Position numbers and translations under genes: made by a program. Positions 26,509 through 35,964 of a stretch of 64,000 bases of DNA are shown in pieces. Position 1 is the first letter of the stretch, and each line of letters begins with the position of its first letter. Source of the DNA: Pseudobutyrivibrio sp. MD2005 (GTDB lineage: Bacteria > Bacillota > Clostridia > Lachnospirales > Lachnospiraceae); the NCBI RefSeq assembly GCF_000621865.1, contig NZ_JHXE01000017.1:37514-101513 (forward strand). The letters are read 5' to 3'. The notes under the pieces were generated by a model, which saw nothing but the letters and a program-made list of their open reading frames with translations, was not told where the DNA came from and ran no database searches.

Positions 26509-26730
26509 CTATCCTCCAAAAATCAAAATGATTAACCTATTTAATATATAGGCTTATTATACTTATGAAACAGCTAAAAATAAACATTCAAAGCCATAAT
26601 TCTCCAAAATAAGCAGTTTTTCAAATTGCTGCTGTTTTTTTATAGAGTTTTTTCACAAAGAAAGCACATTTATTGCTTACAATTATATAAGGAAGTATGC
26701 GAAGAATTGCTAAAGGAAGAAGGGGTTCAT

Positions 26731-27129
26731 ATGCTTAGTAAGAACAGGATTACAAACCAAAACTTCTATGATGAATATGCATATTTTGATACCTTTTTGG
26801 CTGAGTACCTAAAAGTGCCTGAAAATGGCGTAGATCAATATATAAAGCAAATGAAACATGCCGTTATTGATGTGCGGGATGTCCTCCCTGAATGGGATGC
26901 TACCATAGAACGCCTTGAGAAAATGAAGGCACGTTATGCCCACCTTAATAATGCCGATATGAGCTTTGACGACTTCCAAGGTAAAGACGAAGATGTTGTA
27001 TGGATTCGTATATTCTTAGAAAAAATCAGTAACGACGCTGATCCATTATCCAAATACAGCAAGCTGAAATTCACATACAAAAAGAGAAAGAAAAGCTTAA
27101 TGCAACGAATAAAAGAGCTTTTGGGTTAG
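26731..27129 (+). CDS. Unknown 132-aa protein
   Basis: Start set at ATG 26731, with GAAGGGG 6 nt upstream; a longer frame from 26626 has a hydrophobic, poorly coded N-terminus. The protein is helical and charged with a Lys/Arg-rich tail (KKRKKSLMQRIKELL), no Cys pairs or membrane helix. Monocistronic, ending 8 bp before a strong terminator. Family not recognised. Confidence 0.5.
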   Translation: MLSKNRITNQNFYDEYAYFDTFLAEYLKVPENGVDQYIKQMKHAVIDVRDVLPEWDATIERLEKMKARYAHLNNADMSFDDFQGKDEDVVWIRIFLEKISNDADPLSKYSKLKFTYKKRKKSLMQRIKELLG

Positions 27130-27137
27130 ACGATATT

Positions 27138-27163
27138 AGAGCAAGGGCAAAAGCCCTTGCTCT
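27138..27163 (+). terminator. Terminator of the 132-aa gene
   Basis: 11-bp perfect stem AGAGCAAGGGC / GCCCTTGCTCT, loop AAAA, then TTTACTTTACTT. Also lies just behind the convergent rubredoxin-like gene. Confidence 0.88.
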
Positions 27164-27168
27164 TTACT

Positions 27169-27324
27169 TTACTTATCTTCTTTTTCTTCCTTGCTGTCTT
27201 CTACAAGTTCAAACATATCATCAGGCTGCTTGCATCTGGGACATACATCAATATCTCTGATACTCTTGCCCTCTTTTTCTTCATCAAAAATATACCCACA
27301 GGCTTTACATCTATATACAGCCAT
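27169..27324 (-). CDS. Rubredoxin-like zinc/iron-ribbon protein, 51 aa
   Basis: Start at ATG 27324 because AGGAGGT lies 6 nt ahead of it; the ATG at 27330 abuts the site. Seen: YRCKACGYIF near the N-terminus and VCPRCKQP in the middle, giving the CxxC...CxxC tetrad of rubredoxin or zinc ribbons, with a Phe after it and an acidic Lys/Glu tail. Rubredoxin (electron carrier) or a small rubrerythrin-type metal domain; the short CPRC loop makes zinc equally likely. Confidence 0.7.
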   Translation of the reverse strand: MAVYRCKACGYIFDEEKEGKSIRDIDVCPRCKQPDDMFELVEDSKEEKEDK

Positions 27325-27359
27325 ATCCATACCTCCTTTTAGAGATTCAAATGAATTGA

Positions 27360-28448
27360 CTATTGTGTAATTCTGCTAACGCCCGGTCCATAAATTGTTG
27401 TCCAATCATTCTTCATAGATATAGGCACCCAACCGTTTTCACTGCACTTATCGTACATCTTTTCTGCAGAAGAAAGCTTGCCGTTTTCTCTAACTGTGTC
27501 GTCACAGCAAAGCATGAATGCTAGGCTTTTATATTTATTATTTGTGACTACATATTTAGCCATGCTATAGTCTCCTGAACTATTTCCAAATGAAAGAACA
27601 GGTTGCTGACCTATTTCTTGAGCAATAACAGCCACTTTATTCATCTTAAGATTCTTTACAACAAAATCGCCACCTAGGACAAGTGCGTCATCATCATTAA
27701 ACTGATATGTAAGCCCATCTTCTCCATTCTGATTTGCTGCAACAATAGTTTCATCTGAGCCAATAATCTGGCTAGGTGGAACAGGAAGATTTCCATCTAC
27801 AAGTCCTCTTAATATAAGTCTGTCTGTTCCTGAAACAATATAAACCTTGAAATCATTTTGCTGTAGATAATTGATTACCTGAACCATAGGCTGATAAAAA
27901 GCTTCGCTTTTTTTCATGCCAGAATAGCCGTTCATAGGTGTGTTTCCAAAGGCCTTCACATAAGCTATAAACTCATCAACTGTCATTCCTGAAAATGAAG
28001 ATGCAATTGCCTGCCCGTGCTCATTTGAAAGCTCTTCTGGATAGGTTCCAGTGTTTGCAAAATCAACTACCTTTGCAGCCACAGCCTTTTCAAAAGCAGT
28101 CGCTTTATCCTTATAAGCAGGGTCGCCAAAGACTCTATATACCAAAAGCTCATGATCAAAATACACAGGATCTGTCTCACAGCAAAGTGTTCCATCTAAG
28201 TCAAACACTGCTATTCTGGCAGATACCGGGATATAATATGGGCTGCTCTTATCTGTAATCTGTGCCATATAGCTTTGAAGCTGTGTCTTTGCTGGCGCTG
28301 TGTCTTCCCAGTAGGATAGAGTTGCACTTCCCTTAGCTTCTGAAGTAAATGAAAATGCACCACTTCCAGCCAATACTGCTGCACACAGAACTATAGCCAG
28401 AAGTTTCTTAATTGATTTTTGTATTTTGTTTTCCATAACTCTTTGCAT
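27360..28448 (-). CDS. Secreted HAD-superfamily phosphatase
   Basis: 362 residues. N-terminal hydrophobic signal (about 15-38, ending SEAKG), so exported. HAD motif I is FDLDGTLCC with Asp83 as nucleophile, motif II IVSGTD about residue 204, a Lys-rich motif III (VVKNLKMNKV) and motif IV SFGNSSGDY. The layout (large helical cap between I and II) resembles secreted phosphoserine-phosphatase-like HADs. AGGAGG lies 7 nt before the first ATG. Substrate unknown; may serve phosphate scavenging. Confidence 0.8.
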   Translation of the reverse strand: MQRVMENKIQKSIKKLLAIVLCAAVLAGSGAFSFTSEAKGSATLSYWEDTAPAKTQLQSYMAQITDKSSPYYIPVSARIAVFDLDGTLCCETDPVYFDHELLVYRVFGDPAYKDKATAFEKAVAAKVVDFANTGTYPEELSNEHGQAIASSFSGMTVDEFIAYVKAFGNTPMNGYSGMKKSEAFYQPMVQVINYLQQNDFKVYIVSGTDRLILRGLVDGNLPVPPSQIIGSDETIVAANQNGEDGLTYQFNDDDALVLGGDFVVKNLKMNKVAVIAQEIGQQPVLSFGNSSGDYSMAKYVVTNNKYKSLAFMLCCDDTVRENGKLSSAEKMYDKCSENGWVPISMKNDWTTIYGPGVSRITQ

Positions 28449-28655
28449 AAGTGTTCCTCCTTACTTATTCCTTGAAACTAATCTTACCATTTTAAAAGTA
28501 GGAAAATGTGAAGGCTTTGTTAAGAAAATACACAGATTAAGGCATTTTGAAGATTATTCCTGGGATTCCTCCATAGATTTCAAAAAATCTACATGATTTA
28601 TTGTTATTATACAAATATGGTTACTAGTGTACTAATTTTGTTGGGGGGATTAGCT

Positions 28656-29009
28656 ATGGAACAGGTATATTTATCAGCAGAAGTTATTTTAAGATATGTT
28701 GTAGAGTTTTCTACTTTATTGCTAGAATTCTTTGGCATCATTGTTTTAGTCTATACTGCCATCAAAAGTTTTATTCTATGGATAAAAAAGGATAAGACAC
28801 TCAGATTGGAACTGGCTCAGGGAATTGCACTAGCCTTAGAATTCAAGCTAGGCGGCGAGGTTCTAAGAACTGTTGTTATCCGTGAATGGTCTGAGCTTGG
28901 TATACTGGGTGCGATTATCACTCTAAGAGCTGTGCTCACATTCTTGATTCATTGGGAGATCAAGAATGAAACAAGCGCTATGAATGAAAGCCAAACAAAG
29001 ACTGAATGA
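28656..29009 (+). CDS. DUF1622 membrane protein
   Basis: 117 residues from ATG 28656, with GGGGGG 8 nt upstream (a longer frame from 28593 is less likely). Helix 1 is about 20-45, a basic loop KKDKTLRLELAQGIALALEFKLGGEVLRTV follows in two parts, then helix 2, about 80-102. This order is typical of DUF1622 proteins of unknown function. It is flanked by a terminator and stands alone. Confidence 0.75.
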   Translation: MEQVYLSAEVILRYVVEFSTLLLEFFGIIVLVYTAIKSFILWIKKDKTLRLELAQGIALALEFKLGGEVLRTVVIREWSELGILGAIITLRAVLTFLIHWEIKNETSAMNESQTKTE

Positions 29010-29014
29010 TAAAA

Positions 29015-29035
29015 GGAGGAGACAATGTCTCCTCC
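29015..29035. terminator. Terminator between DUF1622 and GH31 genes
   Basis: 9-bp perfect stem GGAGGAGAC / GTCTCCTCC, 3-nt loop, with only a weak T tract (CTATTTG). Lies between convergent genes. Confidence 0.6.
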
Positions 29036-29056
29036 CTATTTGTGTAAGTGGCTTTA

Positions 29057-31318
29057 TTAGTCACATTCTAGAGCTATTTCAACTCCTGGCTCCTCTACTA
29101 TCATTTGACAATGGAAATCCTTGTATTTTCCAGTAATCTTTACTTTTATCACATTGCCGTGTCGTTTTGCCTGAATTTTTGTCACGATGTTTCCTTTTTC
29201 ATCAGGGATAAAAGTCTTAGCTTCATCCCCATCCTCAAAGTAAGATAATAAGCATGTAAATCCATCTGTATAATCGTAATCCGGAATGCTATCCTTGGCA
29301 CCCTTCACAATAATGGATGCTGGCTTAACCATAAGTGGCAGATTGAAATAATCATAGCGTCCTCGATGCCATGTGCCACCTTCTTCTACCTCGTTAGTCA
29401 GTATATTTATCCATTTACCCTTTGGTAGATAATAATCCACCGTACCATCCTCTTTAAAGATTGGTGCCACAAGCAAACTATCGCCAAGCATGTACTGCTT
29501 ATCACATATGTCGCAGCCTTTATCATCACTGAAAGCCATAAACATAGGGCGGATAACAGGGCGTCCAAGAGTGTGTGATGATACAGCCATTCCATATAAA
29601 TATGGCATCAATTCACATTTTAGTTTTACGAACCTAGCAAGCACTTCGCACGCCTCATCATCAAAAAGCCAAGGCACTCTATAGGATGATGAACCATGTA
29701 GCCTGCTGTGTGAACTGAGCAAGCCAAAAGCACACCATCTCTTATAGATATCTGCTGGGGCTGTCTGTTCAAAGCCGCTTATATCATGGCTCCAAAATCC
29801 GAAGCCGCAGCAAGCCAGTGAAAGGCCTCCGCGCAATGTTTCTGCCATAGATGGATATGTTGCAGAGCAATCTCCACCCCAGTGTGCTGGAAACTGCTGC
29901 CCACCTACAGTTGCAGATCTTGCAAATAGTACTGCTTCATTCTCTCCGCGCTTTTTCTTAAGAAGATTGAATACACAGCTGTTGTAAAGATATGTATAGT
30001 AATTATGCATTTTAACCGGATCAGAACCATCGTAGTAACAGATATCCTTGACTGGAATTCTCTCGCCAAAATCAGTCTTAAAGCAATCAACGCCCATATC
30101 AATGAGAGTTTCTAATTTGCTTTGGTACCAGTCATAAGCTTTAGGATTAGTAAAATCTACAATACCCATTCCTGGCTGCCATAAATCTGTCTGCCAAACA
30201 CTTCCATCAGTTTTCTTAAGTAGAAAACCTCCATTCATAGCCTCATCAAATAAGGCTGACTGCTGTGAAATATAAGGATTAATCCATACACATATTCTAA
30301 GGCCCTTTTTATGGTATCGCTCAAGCATCTCCTTTGGAGTATTAAATGTCTTTTTGTCCCATGTAAAATCACACCACTTGAACATGTCCATCCAGTAACA
30401 ATCAAAGTGAAATACATGTAACGGAATATCTCTTTCAGCCATTCCATCAATAAAATGACTAGTGGTTTGCTCATCATAATTTGTGGTAAAAGATGTGGTA
30501 AGCCACAAGCCAAATGACCATTCTGGAGGCAGTGCCGGCTTTCCTGTAAGTGTAGTGTAATTTTCAACTGCGTTCAGAGGATTGTCACCACCTACAACAT
30601 AGTAGCCTATCTTCTCCCCTTCCACTGAGAATTGCACACGCTCTACCTTCTCACTACCGATTTCGAATTGCACATCACTTTCACTATCAACAAGCACACC
30701 ATAGCCTTTATTAGACAGATAGAATGGAATATTCTTATATGTCATTTCACTGGCAGTGCCACCATCCTCATTCCATATCTCTACAACCTGTCCATTCTTA
30801 ATAAATGGTGTAAATCGCTCTCCCAAGCCATAAATATATTCATCTACATCGATTGCCAGCTGTTCCACCATATAGCATTTATTGATGTCATTGTTCTTCA
30901 TATGGGCCATATTTCTATATGATGTATCGGTAAGTAGCTTACCGTCGTAGTAATAGCTGATTTTCCAACTATTTGGTCGCTTATCAATTACCGCAGAAAG
31001 CTTATCAGATGTAAATCGTATTTGATTATCATCTTCGCTAAAAGATACAGCAGGATTGCAATCATTCACCTGAATATAAGGGCCCTTATCTGCTTCTCCT
31101 TTAAAATGAACAATCTCCACCTTGATAATATTAGGCTGTGGACTTGTAAGAGTGATTGTAAGCACTCCTATATTTAACGCATCCCCTCTATCTCCTATAT
31201 GTGAACATGGAGCGTAGATTGTAAGCCTGCTACCATCAAACTGGTGGCTGTGATACTCCACCGCATAATTTGGCTCTATCTCCTTTCTCATAAGCCAATA
31301 TCCATTAGTAAATTTCAT
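29057..31318 (-). CDS. yicI: GH31 alpha-xylosidase (YicI-like)
   Basis: 753 residues, intracellular (no signal). GH31 nucleophile Asp416 in CFKTDFGER, the same residue number as E. coli YicI from memory, and general acid Asp483 in HWGGDCSATY. The beta-sandwich N-domain and C-terminal domains have the right length. It removes alpha-1,6-xylose from xyloglucan oligosaccharides or isoprimeverose. GGAGGAAG lies before the ATG. It follows another GH31 gene at 17 bp. Confidence 0.9.
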   Translation of the reverse strand: MKFTNGYWLMRKEIEPNYAVEYHSHQFDGSRLTIYAPCSHIGDRGDALNIGVLTITLTSPQPNIIKVEIVHFKGEADKGPYIQVNDCNPAVSFSEDDNQIRFTSDKLSAVIDKRPNSWKISYYYDGKLLTDTSYRNMAHMKNNDINKCYMVEQLAIDVDEYIYGLGERFTPFIKNGQVVEIWNEDGGTASEMTYKNIPFYLSNKGYGVLVDSESDVQFEIGSEKVERVQFSVEGEKIGYYVVGGDNPLNAVENYTTLTGKPALPPEWSFGLWLTTSFTTNYDEQTTSHFIDGMAERDIPLHVFHFDCYWMDMFKWCDFTWDKKTFNTPKEMLERYHKKGLRICVWINPYISQQSALFDEAMNGGFLLKKTDGSVWQTDLWQPGMGIVDFTNPKAYDWYQSKLETLIDMGVDCFKTDFGERIPVKDICYYDGSDPVKMHNYYTYLYNSCVFNLLKKKRGENEAVLFARSATVGGQQFPAHWGGDCSATYPSMAETLRGGLSLACCGFGFWSHDISGFEQTAPADIYKRWCAFGLLSSHSRLHGSSSYRVPWLFDDEACEVLARFVKLKCELMPYLYGMAVSSHTLGRPVIRPMFMAFSDDKGCDICDKQYMLGDSLLVAPIFKEDGTVDYYLPKGKWINILTNEVEEGGTWHRGRYDYFNLPLMVKPASIIVKGAKDSIPDYDYTDGFTCLLSYFEDGDEAKTFIPDEKGNIVTKIQAKRHGNVIKVKITGKYKDFHCQMIVEEPGVEIALECD

Positions 31319-31335
31319 ATTCTTCCTCCAATAAG

Positions 31336-33330
31336 TTATATACCTACATTACTTCCCTCTCTAATAAATACAGGGATGCTGTCCAATTCTGCCTTGCATG
31401 TAAGAGTCTGTTTTCCTGAATATATTTTTCCTGTTTCCAGCTCTCTCCAACTGCCTTCTGGGAGATAGACTTTCCTCTCCTTTAATCCATCATACAAAAT
31501 AGGATTTACCAACACATCTGGGCCAAACATATATTGGTCTTCGATTATCCATGCCTGCTCGTCATTTGGAAAATCATAGAATAATGGGCGCATTACTGGT
31601 GTTCCCTTTTCATGAGCTGCCTGCATCAGTTCTCTAATATATGGACGCATCTTCTCACGAATATTAATGTATTTCTTACAGATTTCCTCTATACGCTCTC
31701 CGTAACTCCAAATCTCATTGGCTGCACCGCTAATACACTTGCCACCGCCATGATCTGAAAGGGGAGCTTTGAATGGTTCTCTATATCCATGTAGTCTGAA
31801 TACAGGGCAGAATGCTCCAAAGGCAAACCATCTTGCAAAGCACTCCTTGAACTTTTCGTCATTGATGTTGCCGCCGTGGAATCCGCCTATATCTGTTGTC
31901 CACCATGGTATTCCTGCTATTGCCATGTTTAATCCTGCTGCAAGCTGATTTCTAAGTGCCCTAAATGATGAATCAATATCTCCAGACCAAACCAGCGCGC
32001 CATACTTTTGTGAACCTGCCCAAGCGCATCTAAGAAGATTTAATATATTCTTCTGGCCCTCTTTTGCCATCCCTTCGTATGCCATTCTTGCATATTCTCT
32101 TGGATAGATGTTTCCCACTTCCATATCAGCCCCGGCATGATATCTGTAATGGCTGTACTCATAGCCTGTGTATTCAGGCTCGGCCTCATCAAGCCAAAAG
32201 ATTTTTATTCCCAAATCATAATAATTCTTTTTAATCTTGCCCCAAACATACTCTCTAGTCTCAGGATTTGTGGTATCAATAAAGCATGCATCACCAAGCT
32301 GACCGATTCTCTTACCATGTTCTGCTCTAACAAGAAGGCCCAGCTCTTCCATCTCTTTGTAATTTTCGCTATGCTCGTCCACTGTAGGCCAGATAGATAC
32401 CATTAGTTTCATGCCATACGACTCCAGCTCCTTAACCATAGCTTCTGGGTCTGGCCAGTATTCATTATCAAATTTCCAATCTCCCTGATTAGGCCAATGG
32501 AAATAATCTACAACGATTACATCTACAGGAATTCCTTTTCTATGATATTCTCTTGCCACCTCAAGAATCTCGTCCTGTGTCTGATATCTAAGCTTGCACT
32601 GCCAAAATCCCATGCCATACTCAGGCATCATTGGCACAGTTCCTGTGACACTGGCGTACTGTTCTTCGATTTTAGCTGGGGTATCCTCAGCTGTAATAAA
32701 ATAATCAATCTGACCTGTTGAATTAGCCACCCATTCAGTTATATTTTTGCCGAAGGTAACCCTGCCTATAGCAGGATTGTTCCATAGAAATCCGTATTTC
32801 TTGTTTGAAATATAAAATGGTACACTAGCCTGAGAATTGCGATGGGCAAGCTCCAATGTGCAGCCCTTCATATCAAGATATGGCTGTTGATACTGTCCCA
32901 TTCCATATATCTTTTCACCTTCATTAGGCTCAAATCTTAAAATCGCCTTGTAATTGCTTGTATTAGTAATTGGCTCAAATGTCCTTGGATTTATTTCAAG
33001 AGCACTGTTAAACTCACCAACAATATTCTCTCTAAAACGATTTCTGTCGTACTCCTCAAGTAACAGCTCCCCATTCTGATTAAAGAATTTAAGTTTACCA
33101 GTTGGAAGGACCTTGCATGTAATCTTGCCATTAACAATTTGGGCACTATCGCCATCTATGCTTACCTTTGCCTTGATAGCTGGCTTTTCAGACAAAGCGC
33201 CATACTCATCATCACAAAATCCCGCTCTTTCGGTAGCCCTAACTCTGAGAGAATTCTCTCCCCAGGCTTCAATCTGAAGCAGCTCCTTGTCGCAGCGCCT
33301 AATCAATACCCCCTCTTTTTCTTTTAACAT
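31336..33330 (-). CDS. GH31 alpha-glycosidase, second paralogue
   Basis: 664 residues. GH31 barrel with nucleophile Asp381 in FWLDEAEPE, VVDYFHWP, and acid/base Asp in VWSGDIDSSF. The FWLDEAEPE form is typical of the XylS-like alpha-xylosidase or related branch, rather than the alpha-glucosidase WxDMNE form. No signal peptide. Works with the downstream GH31 on imported xyloside oligosaccharides. Upstream, 15 bp away, is a truncated permease gene, so the matching uptake system here is broken. Confidence 0.85.
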   Translation of the reverse strand: MLKEKEGVLIRRCDKELLQIEAWGENSLRVRATERAGFCDDEYGALSEKPAIKAKVSIDGDSAQIVNGKITCKVLPTGKLKFFNQNGELLLEEYDRNRFRENIVGEFNSALEINPRTFEPITNTSNYKAILRFEPNEGEKIYGMGQYQQPYLDMKGCTLELAHRNSQASVPFYISNKKYGFLWNNPAIGRVTFGKNITEWVANSTGQIDYFITAEDTPAKIEEQYASVTGTVPMMPEYGMGFWQCKLRYQTQDEILEVAREYHRKGIPVDVIVVDYFHWPNQGDWKFDNEYWPDPEAMVKELESYGMKLMVSIWPTVDEHSENYKEMEELGLLVRAEHGKRIGQLGDACFIDTTNPETREYVWGKIKKNYYDLGIKIFWLDEAEPEYTGYEYSHYRYHAGADMEVGNIYPREYARMAYEGMAKEGQKNILNLLRCAWAGSQKYGALVWSGDIDSSFRALRNQLAAGLNMAIAGIPWWTTDIGGFHGGNINDEKFKECFARWFAFGAFCPVFRLHGYREPFKAPLSDHGGGKCISGAANEIWSYGERIEEICKKYINIREKMRPYIRELMQAAHEKGTPVMRPLFYDFPNDEQAWIIEDQYMFGPDVLVNPILYDGLKERKVYLPEGSWRELETGKIYSGKQTLTCKAELDSIPVFIREGSNVGI

Positions 33331-33345
33331 AATTCTGAACCCCCA

Positions 33346-33783
33346 TTATTCTTTTACCGCTCCTGCAGTAAGGCCTCCTACAATCTGCTTTTGCAAGAAT
33401 ACGAAAATAAGCACAACAGGAAGTACGAGAATTGCCCCATAAGCCATGATGCAATTCCACTTTGTTCCATACTTACTTACGAACTTGTAAATATTAGCAG
33501 TCAAAGGTCTCATTTCCGGTTTAACATTGAATGTCATTGAGTATGCTAAATCATTCCATCCATTTAAAAATGAAATAACTGTTACAGTTACTACTCCCGT
33601 TCTAATTGCTGGAATCATAATATAAAAGAATGACTTAAGCACTCCACATCCATCTATTCTGGCAGCATCATCAAGTGACACTGGAACAGCCTTAAAATAT
33701 GGTCTTAATGTAACTACAATAAATGGTACTGATGCTGATGAAATTGCTAGAGCTGGCGCAATATAATATCTGTTCCACACCAT
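33346..33783 (-). pseudogene. 3' fragment of a carbohydrate ABC permease (MalG-type)
   Basis: The last ~140 residues of a ~280-residue permease: a helix, then the EAA loop SLDDAARIDGCGVLKSFFYIMIP, and three more helices to GGLTAGAVKE at the usual end. The N-terminal half (signal and first helices) is missing, and the upstream DNA reads straight into a sensor-kinase fragment. An internal deletion fused two formerly distant genes. Part of the former sugar ABC transporter feeding the GH31 enzymes. Confidence 0.8.
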
Positions 33784-34312
33784 TTGTTTTAATCACACAT
33801 CTAGGTAACTTTCCACTAACTACAGCTTCTGAAACTTCTGAATATGCATTTTTTAAATATTTTGTATCAGCAGGTTCCCACATCTTTCTTGTACCGGTTT
33901 TGTATGTGTTGCACTGATACAATAGTCCAGTATCATTAATTACCGCCATAGAAACCAACTTACCTGAATTCCTTGCAGCAGAATTAAATAAGGTTTGCAC
34001 TAATTTTTTATTTTTTGAATTACTCTCTTTTTCATAGCCTTCAATGGCTAAGCAGATATCATCAGACGTGGCCATCATAGCCCCGACATTAATGTAGTCT
34101 TCCAGTTGGGTGTTAATGTTACTCTGGGCACTGTTTAGTACCGAAGATTCCATACTTGTTTGTGACGATAAAAGGATATTGTAATAAGATGTTTTTAAAA
34201 ACAACTGAAAAATAGACGCAATGCCAATAACCGCAACTATATACAGCGATATAAATTGGCACCATATATGAGCATTGTAATACTTGATTATTCCCCCAAA
34301 AAAACTTTTCAT
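33784..34312 (-). pseudogene. 5' fragment of a YesM-like sensor histidine kinase
   Basis: From ATG 34312 (TGGGG 7 nt upstream) the frame gives one membrane helix and about 150 residues of an extracytoplasmic sensor (NTQLEDYINVGAMMATSDDI) as found in YesM-type kinases controlling sugar ABC operons. The rest, HAMP and kinase domains, is absent: around 33775-33785 the sequence becomes a permease, and the frame ends at 33692 in a shifted reading. The kinase, response regulator, binding protein, first permease and half of the second were probably lost in one deletion. Confidence 0.75.
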
Positions 34313-34376
34313 TTTGTAACCCCATAACATTATAATCTACCCTTATGATTTCCCCTCTCTCATTTTATCATGTAAA

Positions 34377-34402
34377 TTAAAAAAGACCAGCAAAAGCTGG
34401 TC
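34377..34402 (-). terminator. Terminator of the yqeY transcript
   Basis: Stem GACCAGC / GCTGGTC, loop TTTT (minus-strand reading), followed by TTTTTT. Classic intrinsic terminator 26 bp past the yqeY stop. Confidence 0.9.
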
Positions 34403-34427
34403 CGATTTGTTACCTAATCAAATTTTA

Positions 34428-34865
34428 TTACTTGCAAAGCTCCGCAACAATCATGTTGATTACCTTACCATCAGCCTTACCCTTAAGGGCAGGCATAACT
34501 TCCTTCATAATTGCCCCCTTGTTCTTAGAAGCAATTACTTCAGCGAATTTATCCTGAAGGAATGTGCGAATCTCATCCTCGCTCATCATCTCTGGAGCAT
34601 ATTCCTTAATTACATCATATCTAAACTGATACTCTTCTTTTAAATCTGTTCTCTCTGCAGGACAAGTGTCAAGCTGCTCCTTAGCTGTTTTTAAAGACTT
34701 AAGAATAACCTGATCTACTAAATCATCCGCAATGTTATCTCTAGTTCCAGCATCGATAGCTGCCTTCTTTACATCTGAAACAAGTGAAGATATTGCATCT
34801 TTTCTTGCCTTATCTCTTGCCTTCATAGCTGCTACCATGTCTTTTTGTAATTTTTCAAACTGCAT
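34428..34865 (-). CDS. yqeY: GatB/YqeY-domain protein
   Basis: 145 residues, full-length YqeY. Helical N-half MKARDKARKDAISSLVSDVKK is split by a proline-free linker; the C-half ends LKGKADGKVINMIVAELCK, the GatB-like tRNA-binding tail. A stand-alone tail domain of Asn/Gln amidotransferase with presumed tRNA-related function. A terminator follows. Confidence 0.9.
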   Translation of the reverse strand: MQFEKLQKDMVAAMKARDKARKDAISSLVSDVKKAAIDAGTRDNIADDLVDQVILKSLKTAKEQLDTCPAERTDLKEEYQFRYDVIKEYAPEMMSEDEIRTFLQDKFAEVIASKNKGAIMKEVMPALKGKADGKVINMIVAELCK

Positions 34866-34924
34866 CTTTTACATATCCTCCTCTATTTTCTAGTAATAAT
34901 TATATGCCTACTCAATTGTCACAT

Positions 34925-35557
34925 CTACCCTAAATTTTCATTTATATTTAAAAAATCCATTAGCTCCTTTGCCTCATCGTAATCCTTACTATAAAGATTT
35001 ACATGAGCCACATCTGTGCTTCTGTTTGTAAACGCAGGGTAAAGGAAGCCAGCTTCTGGACTATGTGGAACCATATCTTCATCCACAGGCGAAATCGCAA
35101 GAATCAAATACTGATATACCTCCTCAGATTCATCCTGATAAGCTTTGTCACTACCTTTGATTGGAACATCATAAGCCCCATAGTACATATAGATAGCATA
35201 GGGCCTTCCTTTTGGATACTTTTCAGCTATAAGCTCATAAAGATTAAGCATTAACGCATCATTCTTTAAACCGCAATCCTTGATTGCGTATATCATCTGC
35301 CATATTGAACCAGGCCCAAGACCAGGTATTTTGTATGAAATCAATTCCTCGTTTGGCTTTGCAAAAGGAATAGATTTTGCTATTTCAAGGCACCTTCTTT
35401 TTTCTTCACCCTTTAAACTCAAAAAACTGGTATTAAATGTGCCATCAATGTAACCCTCTTCATCAATATAAGCACCTGCTATTCTCACAAGGTTGCTGCG
35501 AGCTGAAGTCATTCTTCTAGTAAGCTCCAGCATGTCTTCACGTTTAATCTGTCCCAT
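34925..35557 (-). CDS. DUF4317-like protein, short form
   Basis: 210 residues. It matches the DUF4317 pattern: RREDML-like N-terminus, then AGAYIDEEGYI, LNLYELIAEKYPKGRPYAIYMYYGAYDVP, DESEEVYQYLILAISPVD and PEAGFLYPAFTNRSTDV. Usual members are about twice as long; the C-terminal part is absent here. Typical of Lachnospiraceae, unknown role. Its stop-start gap to the 98-aa zinc protein is 9 bp, so they form one unit. Confidence 0.7.
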   Translation of the reverse strand: MGQIKREDMLELTRRMTSARSNLVRIAGAYIDEEGYIDGTFNTSFLSLKGEEKRRCLEIAKSIPFAKPNEELISYKIPGLGPGSIWQMIYAIKDCGLKNDALMLNLYELIAEKYPKGRPYAIYMYYGAYDVPIKGSDKAYQDESEEVYQYLILAISPVDEDMVPHSPEAGFLYPAFTNRSTDVAHVNLYSKDYDEAKELMDFLNINENLG

Positions 35558-35566
35558 TAAGCTAAT

Positions 35567-35863
35567 CTAAAACTCCTCTTCTATTTCTGTTATGGCACAC
35601 TTACCACAGATTTGACCTACAAATTCTTCCATATAGAAAAACTCTCCATCGAAATATGAATCAAAATCCTCTATGGCTTTTTTTAGGGTAAAGGCCTTTT
35701 GGCAATTCTTGCATGTTCGCATTAGAGACATAGCAACCTCATCATCCTCAACCTCGTAATCATCGTGCTCCATGTCTCCATCTTCATAGCCATCTAAGGT
35801 GTGATTAGCTAAATATTCATCTGATGGCTTCAGTTCGCCATTAATCTCCGAAAAAAATCCCAT
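35567..35863 (-). CDS. Small zinc-ribbon-like acidic protein, 98 aa
   Basis: Acidic first half (DGYEDGDMEHDDYEVEDDE), then CKNC and CGKC pairs spaced about 35 residues apart, suggesting one treble-clef or ribbon zinc site. TAGGAG lies 8 nt before the ATG. Start of the unit with the DUF4317-like gene. Function unknown. Confidence 0.55.
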   Translation of the reverse strand: MGFFSEINGELKPSDEYLANHTLDGYEDGDMEHDDYEVEDDEVAMSLMRTCKNCQKAFTLKKAIEDFDSYFDGEFFYMEEFVGQICGKCAITEIEEEF

Positions 35864-35890
35864 GTTGTATCTCCTAATTCAAATTATAAG

Positions 35891-35930
35891 CAAAAAATTC
35901 AGGGTCTAAGCTATGCTTAAAACCCTGAAT
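35891..35930 (-). terminator. Terminator of the giant surface-protein gene
   Basis: 9-bp stem ATTCAGGGT / ACCCTGAAT with a nested TAAGC/GCTTA hairpin. On the minus strand it is followed by TTTTTTG. It lies 35 nt past the stop. Confidence 0.9.
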
Positions 35931-35964
35931 TTATATTAACATATATTAATTATTCTAACTAGAT

